Assembly: GCA_947172415.1 (NCBI GenBank)
Contig: OX359193.1
Coordinates: forward strand, 5,574,501 to 5,638,500
From: Chondrosia reniformis
Taxonomy: Eukaryota; Porifera; Demospongiae; Chondrillida; Chondrillidae
Length of the DNA stretch: 64,000 nt
Direction of reading: 5' to 3'
Under the pieces are notes generated by a model that worked only from the letters and a program-made list of their open reading frames with translations, was not told where the DNA came from and ran no database searches. This document shows, piece by piece, positions 23,401 to 38,400 of the stretch. Within the stretch, counting starts at the first letter, position 1. Each line of letters opens with the position of its first letter. The position numbers were made by a program, and so were the translations under genes.

Positions 23401-26400
23401 ACAGGCTAGATTGACATACTACATTATAACCATGAGTCAACAAGTACAGGCTAGATTGACATACTACATTATAACCATGAGTCAACAAGTACAGGCTAGA
23501 TTGACATACTACATTATAACCATGAGTCAACAAGTACAGGCTAGATTGACATACTACGTTATAAGAGTCAACAAGTACAGGCTAGATTGACATACTACTG
23601 GGTCTTTACTATATGTACCTGCAGCTACCTAATTGAACTACATCAAACAAACATTGGCCCAATGGAGCAGAAGAACAAAAAGAATACCTGTTTCCTCATG
23701 CAAGATTAAATTATCAGTTAGTCTTAGGCCATACACATATTAATTAGGTGTATGAAATGGGGTTCTATTTAGATGCTCAAAATTAGTAAGGTTTAGAATA
23801 TTTACTTCCAATTCCTTCCTCTCCTCCTCAGTTTTCCTAACAGTTATGACTGGTTTCAATTGAAGCAACATCTTCCACCACGGTGAGTCCTTGAGCGCAA
23901 GGTAAGACCTTACATTACTCTGAATGATTCTTGCAGCAGTATGCAACACCTAACAAATTAGATAGATATGCATGATGGGCTTCCTTCAATCATCAGCTGT
24001 CATCAACACAAAGACTATTCTAATATCAGAAGGATAATGGCATTCAACAAAAATTAAATTTAAGCCTTGACAAATTATACCTGCAGAATTATGACCATAA
24101 TAGATGCTGATGGCATAGAGCATAATGATGTCATGATATGTATGTATTTTACATAAAATGTTGAATAACTTTTTATTTCCATAACAACACAAGTAGCAGG
24201 TAGCAATTATTTACAAATTTGAAAACAGACTCAGACTCAGTAAGCTATGAATTTCTTTATTAAGATGCTTCTACATACGTAGGTACGTACATAGTCTGCA
24301 ACCATACATTTTACAACAGAAAAGGTGATTATTTTAACAGCTACTAGACATGAGCGTTATTGAAGCATAATGAAATACTTTTCAAGTGGAATAGAGGCTT
24401 TTTTGAAGCATTTCAGTAAAGCATGATAGCGGAAAATTTGAGCATACATAATTGGCAAAGGCCTCATCAAATTTGCATCAAACATGTTCTACTACAAATC
24501 ACTAATGTGCAGTTCCACAGAAGCAAACAAAACTCACCATCAGCTTCTCCTTCTCTGATCTGACAAGGTATCCTCTACATCTAGCTTGAAAGTAGGTGAT
24601 GATGGACGATGTCTTCTCCTCCAGCATTTGCTCTAGTTGACTTATCTTTCCTGCTCTGAAGAAGATCTGGCTAAGGCCTATCCGTATGTGGCTACTCTTC
24701 AGCTCAAGCAGGTTGACAATAGTCTCCACCGCCTGCTTGTCAGTCATACCTTTGGGCCTCTCTTCAACTGGAAGAATGCTCTCATACCGTCTCCTGAAAG
24801 CTATGAATGTCATATGTTCAGGAAATCCTACAAATTAATACAAACCAGCATAACAATTACTGAATCACTTTCAGGTACTAGACCAAGAAGGTGGCCCAGG
24901 AGAAGATGGATAGATCAGTTCCATTATTGAATAAATGATCATGACTAATTTTATATACGTACATATTTACTATATGTAAATGTACTTTTCATACTGTATT
25001 GACTGGAAACCCCTTTAACAGGGATTGAAACATTGAATGATTGATTGATTGTCATCTAATGATAAATATCAGTATGTAACCAAATAATGCGCGTATAAGT
25101 ACATACGTACAATATGTCACACAAGTGAATTAAGAGTATTTGTGTAAAGAGATAGGAAGCTACGTAACTTGTGTAAAAAGTACTTATAATAAGTAATTAA
25201 TTGATCATTAACTAATAAGTGAAGTCCAAGTTTTAATAACGAATGCAACTAAAACAATTTAATCCTGGAATAAGAATTTCTTGGAATTGTGTCAAATCTA
25301 TCTTTGATAAGGTACAATATCCGTACTACACTATTACTGTGGCTGCTATATGAACAACAACTGTATATGGATCAACAGGAGCCACACAATTAGGAACACA
25401 GAAAAATACCAGTGGAAGAGGGGACATTGGAAGCCACGACTCAAAGTAGCTACTTCCTGCCACTACAACTACATTGAAAACTCTAATCCATCAACAAGTG
25501 CACATATTAAACCTATACGACTGTCTTGTGTTACCATCTAACCCTGTTCTATTGTTCTACTTTGATTAATTAACACATAACATTCTGGAATCTACTTAAA
25601 TAACACCAAAATTAAGAGACGACTAAGGATCTAAGATACATCCAGAAAGACTCTCAGTCTTACTGATGAAGGGTGGCATTCCCAAAACAGCTGTCTGGCC
25701 CAGAAATATGTTTATATTACTCATATTGAACATCTGTAGACATATGTTTAGTTGCTTGCTAACCTTGCTTGTGCAATCTAGCTGCCTTCAGAATGTCAGA
25801 ATGTCTAATCTGAGCTCTAACTAGGGGCACATCAAGTCTCCCATATACGACAGATTTGTCGTCATGGACTGCATCAAGTGAGTTTGGGAGATGGTAAGGT
25901 TTCTGTGGCAGAACGCAGTGAATAAACCACTGGTGTGTCTTTCTCAGCTCATCAATGATATAATCCTACGAGGGAAGACATATGGACTCATGTAAATGCT
26001 TAACAAAACCAGTTTATTTAAAACAGCTCCAGTAACCCTCTTAATAGTGCTCTACTCAGGGCTGTGAATATCTAGGCATTAGGAAAGATGCCATCCTTTA
26101 TCAGTGAGGGCATATATAAATATGCTCAATATATAAAAAAGCCTTCACAGCTATAGAGAGTAAAGCAGTTGCATTTTTAGAAATTAACATTCATTAGGGT
26201 AGACAGTATGTATGCAAACAGGTTTAAGTGTAAAACTGCAAGCAATAAGATAACAATATGTTTACCATGCTAGACATATGTATATATTGTATGTTTACCA
26301 TGCTAGACATATGTATATATTGTATGCTTAACATTATATTCATTAGGATTAATACTACAAATATAGGAAACTATTTTTTGTGAAAATTGGTGGTATCCTA

Positions 26401-29400
26401 ATTGAGCCACAGTACATATATTGTGGTAATGCATAAATGAACATTCAGTATTATAATTAGTTTCACAGCAATCAAGGTGAATACTTTAACTAGCATCAGT
26501 AATTCCCTTTTCCAAGACTCTCTCTTGCCTCTTGGAAATTGCATGCTCTTTAAGTATGGATTATTGTCAATTGGAATAAACTTGTGATGGAATGTATCAA
26601 TATTTATCAACACTCAATAAAGTATAGCATGCAGTAATGTACAGGAAGCACAGTATATCAACTGAACAAAGCAAGTAGCATACACATACGTATGTAGTTA
26701 GTAGAGTTAGCAGTTATATTCAACAACATCAGTCTCTGGATTATTTTCATCAAAATCACCTGCTTTCATTTTATCATGTATATATGTTGCAAAATCTGAT
26801 ACGGCAGGCATAACAATGTTTCCAAATACTGGTACATTACGAGCAGCACCAGTGACACCAGTGGACACTTCACCCTGACTTAGACCAGGTTCTTCCAATT
26901 CAGTATCTGACTTAGTTGTAGAGGTTGTCTCCTCTTCCCCTTCTTTAAATCTTTCAGGAGTGTTAGCTTTTTCTCCTCTTCCAGAGCCAAATAGCCCAGC
27001 TACCTTTCCACCAACTCCACGAGCTGCACGGAGACCTGTGTTTACAGCAACATGCTTAGTTTTAAGCTCCCACACATCACTATAGTCACCATGGATGTCT
27101 TTTGATTTCTTTTGAACTGCACAAACTCGAATAAAATACTTTGTATCAGACATTAACTTCTTGATAATGAGCTCTTTTTTAGTAGTTTTATGGAGAACTT
27201 TCCAACGCTCTCCCCTGCGCTTCATATTCACTAGATAGCCACCACAAGCAGCTAAGTGAATTTTCGGCTCTGTCCAGGTTACCTTGATGGCATTTGCTTT
27301 GCAATAAACATTTAATAGTTGGGGCTTTCCTGGAATAAGATCTTCAGGTCGCAGTATAAAGGTGGGACTAGCTTCACTTTCTCCAAAATCACCTTTTAAT
27401 TTGATACGAAATTCTTGAGTTACAGAAAGGTCCAACTTTAAATTCAAAATTTCAGTAACAACAAAGCCAAAACCAGGCAAGGCCTTGCACTGCTTCGTTT
27501 CCCAAACCTCGTCTGTGATAGAACGATGCTGAATAATCATTTTGGTATTTGTAGAGCCATTCTCTTCCTCTTTTGTGGGCTTACGAAAATAGAGCTTAAA
27601 TTTACCTTCACCAATGCAATAAATCTTAGGTCTGTCAGGTTGTAGAGGTACACCTTGTTTGGAGGGAGTATGACTAAGTTCTTCATACCTTCTAACACGT
27701 GCACGCTCTGAAGAAGCATGATATATTGTGAAGCTCTCTGTGAGCTCCTTTGTACATGGTTGTAGTCTATCCAGATCAGATTGTAAATCTTGCATGTCCT
27801 TTTTGGCAACAAGAAACTTTACTACAGATAGCTTCTTAAAGTAGATTGTAAGATTCTCCTCACATGATGCTAGAATAGTTGCCACCTTCTTAAAGGATTT
27901 GTACATGGATTCTGAGTACTGATCATCTCTAACTAGAACAGTGATTTCTTCCCACAAAACTAATACGGTCAATTTCTTCATATATTTTGGTTATTAATCC
28001 CTTATTCTGATCCAGGCATTTCTTCATCTCATAAATTTCGCAAATTAGTTTTGCTATTAGGCCAAATACCTTTTCCAAGGCATCTGAAGAAACATCTGAA
28101 GAACACTCTGCCATAACGATTTACCTCAAAGTACTCCGAGTTGGTCACACTTAACACCTAAATACGTACGTAGCAACCGCTTATATACGTGTCACCGGGT
28201 TATGTAAGGGGAGTTACAAAAGCCACAAAAAGTGTGTAAATGCTTGTATAGCGAGTCGACGGCCTTTTAGACCAGAATATGGCTGTTTTCATCAGGTTGA
28301 CTATATAGTGTGCTACTTCGCTTTCCTCATGTATTCACAGCACAGAGCTGGGTCGATTCGTCATCGAAGATTGAAAAACTCGTCGATGAACCACAGACAC
28401 AAATGTTTTGCCTCCTATATAAGGCTCATCAGTGCGGTATAGACTTTGGTGCTCACTGGTTGCCAATTTAATCGCTGGTTTGGTGTAATAACTTGCAGTT
28501 CATGAATATTATAGAGGCTATGTAAACTATCTAGTACGTAAGAAGCTATCTTGCGATCGCGTCCACGCGCCTTCCAATAAAACCGTTTGTGTGAGCTTTC
28601 GTCTTTACGAGTTAAAGCTGTTTTACAGCTGCATGAAGAATGGGATTTGAGTCGTTGCGGTATTATTCTGTAGGCCTACGTCTTACTGCTGCTCTTGATC
28701 GTTGACGTCTCGTTCTAGTGCAGGAATGATAGAGAGGATGCGTACTGCTAGAATTAATTGCTGCTTTTTTATCGACTGTAGGTTAAACAACGCTCCATCT
28801 ACATATATACGTGCTGATTACCCTATATGTTTGCGCTCAATTCAGGTAAGTTTAGTGGAACAGCATTGTAAATCCATTTTAAAGATAACGATTGGCAGGA
28901 GAACTTCTGAATGTCCAGGGAAACAACTATCTACCTTTACCAAGAGCTAAAATCTGTTGTTGAAAAGAAAGATACTTTATACGCATAACTATGAGAGATA
29001 TCCCACTTGGACGACGGATTGGTGTAGCTCTGTGGTAAGTGGCAAAGGATTATCTGCACCATTGCACACTTATTTAAGGGTCCTAGGTCCAGGTTTTTGT
29101 GAAAGATGCTTGCAAGACCATGTTAAGAAAGTACATATATGTACTACGGTCCCAAGGGAGAAAGGTTAAAGATTGTCATAGAAGACTATGAAAGCAAGTG
29201 TTGCTTTCCTCAATGCATTGGTCCCATTACTGGATCTCAAGTACCCATTGTGTCACACTTAGAATAACCTTCAGATTACCATAATTATAAGCTACTTTGA
29301 CAACACTGCACACATAATATATACGTAGGTTAGGAAATTGAGATATCACTAGATAAGTGCACAGTACACTTACCAACTGAAACTTGGTTTGCAGACACAC

Positions 29401-32400
29401 TGAAGACTTTTTCACTCCAGAAGAGGCTGCTACAGCAGAGAAGGAGTTGAGCTTCTGAATACTATGTCTCCTCGAATCCTGTTTCAGTGAAGAAGCGCTG
29501 AGACTGGTTGAGGCAGCAGACACTCCCCGACCTTGAAATACACTAGCTATAGCATTCCTACAGAAAAATGAGTAATGCAGACGAGTGCACAGAAATAAAA
29601 GACACACCAACTTTAAATTTACCATAAAATGCAGTAATTTAGTAGGCATAATATTTGCAGATTGGATTATTAATATGGTTATTGTTCAAAAGGTAACCCA
29701 TTCAACAGAGCTGGTATACGTAAATGTGGGACCCAATAAATTACATAAGAAATCAAGTGATAAACTACATACGTACATACGTATTTGATAGGTTGTGAAA
29801 ATGTCAATTCATATCTATGTCATACCTCTTAGATTCACTGAGTACCTGAGGCACTACTCTGTAGGCAGGGTGATCTCTGGCAAGCCTGACCCATCCAGTA
29901 ACATCATAGATGACTGGAAGACTCCTGTTGCAATGGTTGATAGTAAACTGCAGTTTGTCCTTGTCAATCCTTACCAATTTCTCTGTTTTACAATGACAAA
30001 ACAGATATGAATATTTATGGCATATTGAACAGACAAAAACTTCAAGTAACTGCCTCTCATATAATGTGATAGCTTCAAAAGAGAAACTAGCACTTACAAG
30101 GGCTGGTTGCAACCCTGACAATGTTCCACATTATTAGCTGCATTGCAGTGCATGAATGTATACATAGGCCCATGATTCTATTATCAGGGCAAGTATACAC
30201 TGTATATAAACATTTATTTTATATTTATTATCACCATACAACTATAATATTATTATTTATAGCAGAATAATAATAATAATATTGTACCTGAGTCCAAGGA
30301 TTTGTTCTCATCATTACTATCACCGTGATAAATGTGTAGTCTTTCTAGAAAACTGGAATCAGTGGCTCCAGGAAAGATTGATTCTTCATCCATGATCCAG
30401 AGGAGGCCTCTCTTGTCTGTACTAATGTCCATTTGACGATGATGCTAATGGTTGTGCAATAAAGGTGATTATCCACATATACGCATGTATCAGCTGGGCA
30501 GAAAATATTATGTTAAACTCTGATTATATACTAAGTTCCTTTAACAGCTAAAAGATTAACAAATGTGACTACCACATTTACTTGCTATGATTACTAAACT
30601 AGACAATATTGCTAAGTGTACATACATATTACTGTTGCTTTAAAGGGCTAAAAAGGTCTACTAATTTAATAGATCGCAAGACACACAACTATAAGAGAGT
30701 CACACCTGACATGCAATATCTGTCATGCAATATCTGACATATTGGGTATGTGAGTATGTGTCTCTACTGACCATGTGCACAGCTTTGTCAATGACATCAA
30801 TCACTGGCAGTGGACTGAGCGCCACATCTGAGAAGGTGACCTGGATCTCCTCCTGAATGTACCTATCTTGAGCGGCGGTAAAGGTTGAGTTGTGAAACAG
30901 CATCTGCAGTCTCTCCATTGAGTAGTTATCACACAGTTCATCAAACACTGCTGCCTGTCGACTCTCCGTCAGTGAGATGTCTTGAAAGCCAGGGGGATCC
31001 AGTACATGGATCTTATGCTTCTTGGAAATGGTAGGACCTGTGGGAGGAGCTTGAAGTGCTCTAAAAGAAGAACAGAGGAATGTAACTCTGTTAAGCGAGA
31101 CATGCTGTGTGCATGAAAAATCTAAGATACCATTTTCCTACATGCTATGCCTATTCTGTTAAAAGAGCCTATAGGGGAACTAAACCTGAAGAGAGCTTTG
31201 GATGAAGATACAAGAGTCTTTTCTTCCTTCTTTTCCCTTCTTTCATTTCTTCTCCACTGGGTCAGACAGCCGTTTCTGGGAATTCCACCCTTCATCAGTG
31301 ATCCTAGGAGTCTGTGTCTTTTTCTTTGTCTTGATCTTCTGTGAATCTTCTGTGAATCCTTGGCTCTCTATGCTAAATCTAGGGGCCTTGTATACACTAT
31401 TTTGGCGCCAAAAGTTAAATAAGGTGTTAACTAAGACACATGATGAAATTTAATTTTATGAAAGGAATGTAGGTCCAATTAGCATGGACATTAGTCACAT
31501 CCATATACATGCACATACGTAGCACAGGATACACAGTTAAATACGTATATACATACATACTTATAGATCTGCACACATAGCCCTATATACATATGTACAC
31601 GTCACTAATGTTATTTCCTTGTATACCTGTTAATGAGATGAACAAGTGCTTGAAAGGCATGTTCATACAGTCCCATGCAGAAGGAGCTCAACGAATCCCA
31701 TCCCGAGCTCTTGCCCATGACCGGTGACCTTGTGACAGAGCCCGAAGGACTGGGAGTGCCTTCATGCGGAATGGGCGAGGTTGTCCCAAAGATTCCAGAA
31801 ATCCTTAATGAGGCTCCCCTGGGTGGACTAAATATGAAGTGTCCAAGGTCTTCATGGGATACACCCAGCACTGTGGCAGCCCTTTGAGCGGCTGCTGGGT
31901 TCATGAACCTGTCACTACGCGTCAAGGTCTTGTCTCCCCTCTTCACGCCTGCAAAGCCAAGGTGGTAGACTGCAGCCAGCAGGGACCACATTGCCTTCTC
32001 TTCTTCTGGGGATATCTCCAGTGCACTAATACAGTTCTTCAAGAGTTCCCAAACCTTGACAGCATTTTCCTTTTTCTTTTTCTGCAGAAGAATTGATTAT
32101 TATATTGGTTATCCAACAACACCTCTTCTGTTAATTTGTACAGATATTTTAATATACCTCAACTAATTAGCACACATTATGATGTAAATTTTAATCAGTC
32201 GCATATGTATGCAATGAAATGAAGCCCACTATAGGTACGTACGTACCTAACACACCTCCCAACGGCACCCCAGTCCTCCCAACAGCACCCCAGTCCTCCC
32301 AACCGCACCCCAGTCCTCCCAATGGCACCCCAGTCCTCCCAACGGCACCCCAGTCCTCCTAATGGCACCCCAGTCCTCCCAACGGCACCTCAGTCCTCCC

Positions 32401-35400
32401 AACCGCACCCCAGTCCTCCCAACCGCACCCCAGTCCTCCCAACGGCACCCCAGTCCTCCCAACTGCACCCCAGTCCTCCCAACCACACCCCAGTCCTCCC
32501 TGCCCCATCCCCACACTCACCTCCTGGTAGTTATCTAGGTTAATGTAGGCATTGGTTGAGTCAGCCACGTGGATATCCAGCTGCAGCTCGCTCTGAAGTT
32601 TAGAATCAGCTCCAATGATGAGGTTGTAGAAGATGTTAAAGATATCCTCTCCAAAGGGCCTCTGTGCAACGCGCACCTTCTCCAACAAGTAGGTCTATAC
32701 AAAGAGAATGCTCAATATCCACTACACTGACAAACACTCATATACATACATACATACATACGTACATACGTACATAGCAGCATCACAAGACATGCTGATA
32801 TATGTATGTATGTAGAAATAAGTGATTGCTAGGGAGATGGGAAGAGGCACCAAAGATAATTATTTTATAGAAGCCAGTCTCAAGTAGAGGCTGGGTCGGT
32901 GGTGGCTGGGTCAGAAAACACAAAGGTGTGTATACGTACATGAAGATGTGCATGTAGCAATGGTATGAAGAAATTAAAGCATTAGGCAGTCTCTGTGAAG
33001 TGGTTGTGGTGTGATTATCTTTGTATATGTACATACAGTAGGTGTATGTGTTCAGGTACTGAGGCCAAAGAGAGACTCACTCTGAAGGTAGCACCAAGAA
33101 GGTTGCCAACAGGATCAAATTCCATTGTGTACATTCCTGAATATCTAGTGGACTCGGGGTTTAGGTAAGTGGCGGCCGAGCCAAAGTACCGCAGCAGGAG
33201 GAAGGCTGCTTGAAACTTCTCCACTGCAAACACAACATGAGTAAAGCTTGAGTATACAACAGACAGGTACTCATCAGTTGTCATTTTACATAATTTGAAA
33301 ACAGTCTCCCAAACAAGACTTAGGTAGGTAGGTAGGTAGGTAGGTAGGTAGGTAGGTAGGTAGGTAGGTAGGTAGGTAGGTAGGTAGGTAGGTAGGTAGG
33401 TAGGTAGGTAGGTAGGTAGGTAGGTAGGTAGGTAGGTAGGTAGGTAGGTAGGTAGGTAGGTAGGTAGGTAGGTAGGTAGGTAGGTAGGTAGGTAGGTAGG
33501 TAGGTAGGTCACTTGGTTAGTTGGAATAATATTTCCAGTGATAATCTCTATTAAGCTACGTATTTTGTGATTGTAAGGCTGAACTGCTTAAAGTATACAG
33601 TTATTACGTACATACGTATGTCCATGTGTAGTGTTTGTTTGTTAATAAGAGCACAATTGAAATGGTTCAAATATTTACTATTATTATGTACACAAACTAC
33701 GTATGTAATAGCAAATGAAATTATCAACCATACATATACTTACATGTGACATGTGACTCTGTGCCTGCTGTCCCTGCTGAAGCCAGGTACCTCATGATAT
33801 GACGAGCATTAAATGTCTTTCCAGATCCACTCAGTCCCAGTAGTACTAGGGACTGATCGCTGTGGTTGTTAATGAGGGCATGGTAAGCCTGCTGTGCCAC
33901 TGAAAAGATGTGTGGTGGCATGTCCTCCCTTCTGCTTCCCCTAAACATCTCCAACACCTTAAAGAGAGGATGAGAACAGTCACATACCGACTGGAGCACA
34001 AGAGAGCCTGGATCCTCCACATATGTATTACATACACTTATACGTACATAACTACATTATAAAACTGATTCTTGGAAAATAGAATAAGGATTCCTTATAA
34101 CTGCATCGAACTTATCTTTGGGATGGTACATCCTTCGACTTTTGAGCGTTTTATATGATTCTTGGAACTTAGTAGAAACATTGTATATGACACTTGAGAA
34201 GTATGGAACTCATAGAACTACCGTAATTTAGGAAATTTTTGTTGTTAATATATTTTCGTGGTTGCTCCCAAACCACGAAAATTTCCCGAATTATGTTAAA
34301 TGTTAGTCTCAATTTCAAGGCACCATTTTTCTGAAGCATTATGTTTAAAAAGTGTCTACACTCTTGACTTTCAATCCTAAATATTCATTAAGCCTCAATT
34401 GTTTGGGGCATTCAGTAGTAGCTTTCATTGAATTTCACTTTCAACTTAAACATTAGTAGGAATTCAATAGGATATGAAAAGATACCCAAAAAGTGAAATT
34501 TGTTTTATACGTTTATAAGCATATGTATATGTACATACGTATATGTGGGTATGTACGTATGGATAGATTTGTATGTTGTAAATGGGTTCTTCCTGTCGTG
34601 TATGGCTCATGAATGAACCACTTAGTGCAAGTTGGGTGTATGTACCTTGTCACTGTAAGACGTGAGCTGTCTAATTGGGTTGATGATGATCATGTGACGT
34701 CCTGCATAAGTGTGGATGAGGCTGCTGGCATATCTCTGTCTCAACACATGTAATGCACTGGACTCATTCAGATGGACCAGATCCGTGAGGTCTTCAACCT
34801 GATCCAAACTGGAAGGATTGCACTGCATACAGGAACAGGAACAACACAAGGGTTGACACGCACCATTGACAAGGAATATACATACACACACAGGTTTCTA
34901 GTAAATACAGAACAGCACACACTGTGTTATCTCTTTTATGTAAATGGTTCATTTATCAAACTGCATCTCTAGATACTCCAAATTCACATGATAAGCTATC
35001 AAATGCTTTGTCAATTAAAAGGTAACTTTATTATGTTATATTGGGTAATAATTGCATTACACAGACTGAAAGTTGCAGCAGTCAGTATAATGTTTGGAAT
35101 ATCCGTACAGATATTACTCTAAACTGTTTGTGTGCCAATGGCTATGATTGGTAGACATTTCATACTGCAACACCTTAAGTAATCAAAACCTTGCATTTCA
35201 AATGTAAATTACAAACTGGTACAATTGTTGTACCTCTGCACTATCTGTGCACTCAAAACAAGGCAACAGATATGTGTACACAGACAAAGTACTACATAAT
35301 CCATCCAGTGCATGCATGCCGAGGATTAATAATTTGTTATGTGGCTTGTTATAATAATAATATCTTGTAGATCTTATCTCAGATTGATTTTTCCAGGTCT

Positions 35401-38400
35401 CAATCTTAACAAACACTATACCATATGTAACATGTACGTACGTACGTATATACAGTAGGCACGGAACTTCTAATGGAAAGATAATTTCCGTGCCTACCGT
35501 AGCTTGTGGATACAAAGCTTGCAATTACAAACAAAGTATAGATAAACTTAGAGAGTACGGTAGATACTAAATTTGAAACTTGTTATCTAATAACTGTAAT
35601 AACAATCTTGTTAGATAGACAAGGTTTGGCACATGGCAAAGAATGTTCTGCACATATCCTATTGCATTAAGCATTAACTTGACACTTTTACACGATAAAG
35701 CTTGGAATGCTCTTAATGAATACACACTACATTTGAATGCACTACTACTGTATATTATAATATAATTATGTACGTACATATGTACATATCTTGAAGTGGG
35801 TATGTATGCCTATACAATTACATAGATATGAGAGTTGTGTAGGTTGAAGTAGGAGTTTTAACGTGCTTCTCTTTGGTCTGAAAGGCCTTACTAAGCATCA
35901 GCAACACTTATACACTCAATCCTCCCTTGTCCGGACACCCCAGATATGGGCATGTCCCTCTACCAGGCAGCATGAAGTGGTTGCTGAGTCAGCAAGTTAA
36001 CAAAATAAGGATGGCAACAGTTGCGCACATGTCCCGTTCACGGCCGTTTTTGAAGGCAAACGTGTTTACCGATCTTGTTAGTCACCGAGAATGTGAATAA
36101 TAGTTAACAAGTTTGGCGGCAAAGTGTGAAGTCGATTTTGAAATTCATTTTCCTCACACAGCAAGCGTCGTACCTTACACGATTTGTATATAAAGCAACT
36201 ATACTCTTCAAGTTTTCTGAGTTCTGGGCATATCTGAGTTACGGACAGTGCCTGGTCCCAAGGTGCCCGGATAAGGAAGGATTGAGTGTACTAACAAAAA
36301 CCTACAAGTTGAAGTGTCCACATATCTGTTATAGTGGCAAGTGTTGCTGCTGACAGTCAATAAACAATAATCTTCTTATACATAATTTTGTGAATGAATA
36401 AGAGGGTGTTAAAGTTTTATCAAAACAAGCTGCCCCAACTTGTAGAAGGAGGGATAAGATATAATAACTACACATCCTTTATATAAGCCGAGAGCTACAG
36501 CAAACAGTTATACGAACACCTGACAATAACATTGCAGTATCACCTTCCATTGGTACATAACTATATGTACGTACACTGGATTCCACGTGAACAACAACAA
36601 ACTAACTACTAACATACCATACAGCACACTTCAAAGTTAGTATTCGAGTTGTGCAGATGGAATCAAAATGCAATCTGGTATGCATACATAATCACATATG
36701 TACGTATGTATGGTACTCTGGACCCCAGCTTCTATTCGAGCCTGGCTTATATACAGACTAGTATGGTACTCTGGACCCCAGCTTCTATTCGAGCCTGGCT
36801 TATATACAGACTAGTATGGTACTCTGGACCCCAGCTTCTATTCGAGCCTGGCTTATATACAGACTAGTATGGTACTCTGGACCCCAGCTTCTATTTGAGC
36901 CTGGCTTATATACAGACTAGTATGGTACTCTGGACCCCAGCTTCTATTTGAGCCTGGCTTATATACAGACTAGTATGGTACTCTGGACCCCAGCTTCTAT
37001 TTGAGCCTGGCTTATATACAGACTAGTATGGTACTCTGGACCCCAGCTTCTATTTGAGCCTGGCTTATATACAGACTAGTATGGTACTCTGGACCCAGCT
37101 TCTATTCAAGCCTGGCTTATATACAGACTAGTATGGTACTCTGGAACCCCAATAGCTGCGATTATAGAGCTATGTCTACCTATTCTTCTTGTAAAGATCT
37201 GTTATACAAACCTACCTACTTACATACGTACATACAGTGGAACTTTTTTGAATAGTCATCTATGGGATGTTCATTTGTAACGTTGTTCCTAAGATATTGT
37301 TTATCTCAGTCGATTGTTTATCTCAATCTTATACATGAAATTTAATCCTTATATTAATACAGCAAATTACCAATGACCATTATGTTATATCCTGTCACTG
37401 ACCCCCAAGTCCCTCCTCTCCCTACTTCAAATCCTGTCTTAAAAATCCTAGACAAAATCAACAATTCCTACCAGCAATGATCACTTCCGAGTTGCACATA
37501 TGAACATAGATATGTACACACCTTCTCCAAATTCTCCTCTTCAACATCAAGTATCTCACTGCCGCCTTCTATCTTAACCCTCTTGGTATCTCTCCCCTGA
37601 TGTCTGACCAGGTTGGTTTGGAAGGCTAGGTTAGTTCTGCTTCCCTGTGGTACACTGACAACTCTCACAGCTGTATACCCCTTCTCGTGAATCATCCACA
37701 TCCTGTCAGAATCCACCATCTCCTTTTCAGATTGCACTTCATCAATGGTACGTGCCTGTACAAATACAGGACATACGTATAATACAAAGGCTACAGTTAC
37801 TACATCTAAAAGCACATACGTATACATACATACAGTCATCTATAGCAAGAGCATAAGACTAGAATACATCAGCAATAGTTAATCCTTTAGAATCAAACTT
37901 TTAGACCCGAAGGTCTTTATCGCCAATAGCATATAAACTTATGTACATATATTATGCATAGATGTTGCACTATTTCACATACGTACCTATAACAATCACA
38001 TATTATGCATGCTAACAGAGAATGTCTGTAAGTTCATAATGATAATACCACGTTCCCTTATAACAAGGACCACCTCAATCTACTCAACAGCTGTCTGTTG
38101 CTATGGTTACCCATCAGCATAATTACGTATCATGTTTGCTTATCAACCCATCTGTCCAATGCTTTTGAGTAGTATGTAGGAATGTAAACTATATTATAAT
38201 GCATCACTAATGAAGCACACTATGGCCATTTTCAATAAGGCATCCATACTACACTTACATAGGTACGTTCGTATATGTAGGTAAATAGGTGTAAACACAT
38301 TTATAATTCCTAAGGTACATAGCTGAGTTGATGAAGCGTATATAACTAATAAACCGTATATAACTAATAAACCGACCCTTCACATACGTATGCATGTAGG

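Noticed and set aside
23333..23590. Repeat-protein-like frames ([15 protein letters not shown] and its antisense)
   Set aside because: Translation of the 45-bp intronic minisatellite; no start context or homology.
24990..25035. Another possible hammerhead-like motif (ctggaaacccc...gggattgaaac)
   Set aside because: It lacks CTGANGA and fits better as the 3' hairpin of a truncated LINE with an ATTG tail.
28702..29169. Two consecutive plus-strand frames upstream of the nested gene
   Set aside because: They lack motifs, sit in different frames and overlap a tRNA-like repeat; more likely non-coding.
32247..32543. Gly/Trp-rich and Pro/Ser-rich open frames on both strands
   Set aside because: They follow the 20-bp minisatellite, which is intronic, and appear on both strands equally.
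33015..33512. A YLPT-repeat open frame of 165 codons on the minus strand
   Set aside because: The repeat part is a translation of the (TAGG)n microsatellite; only 33223-33081 inside it is a real myosin exon.
37880..37925. Possible further H1 motif (minus strand CGATAAAGACC...GGTCTAAAAG)
   Set aside because: Both core boxes are mutated; only helix II remains, too little to claim membership.
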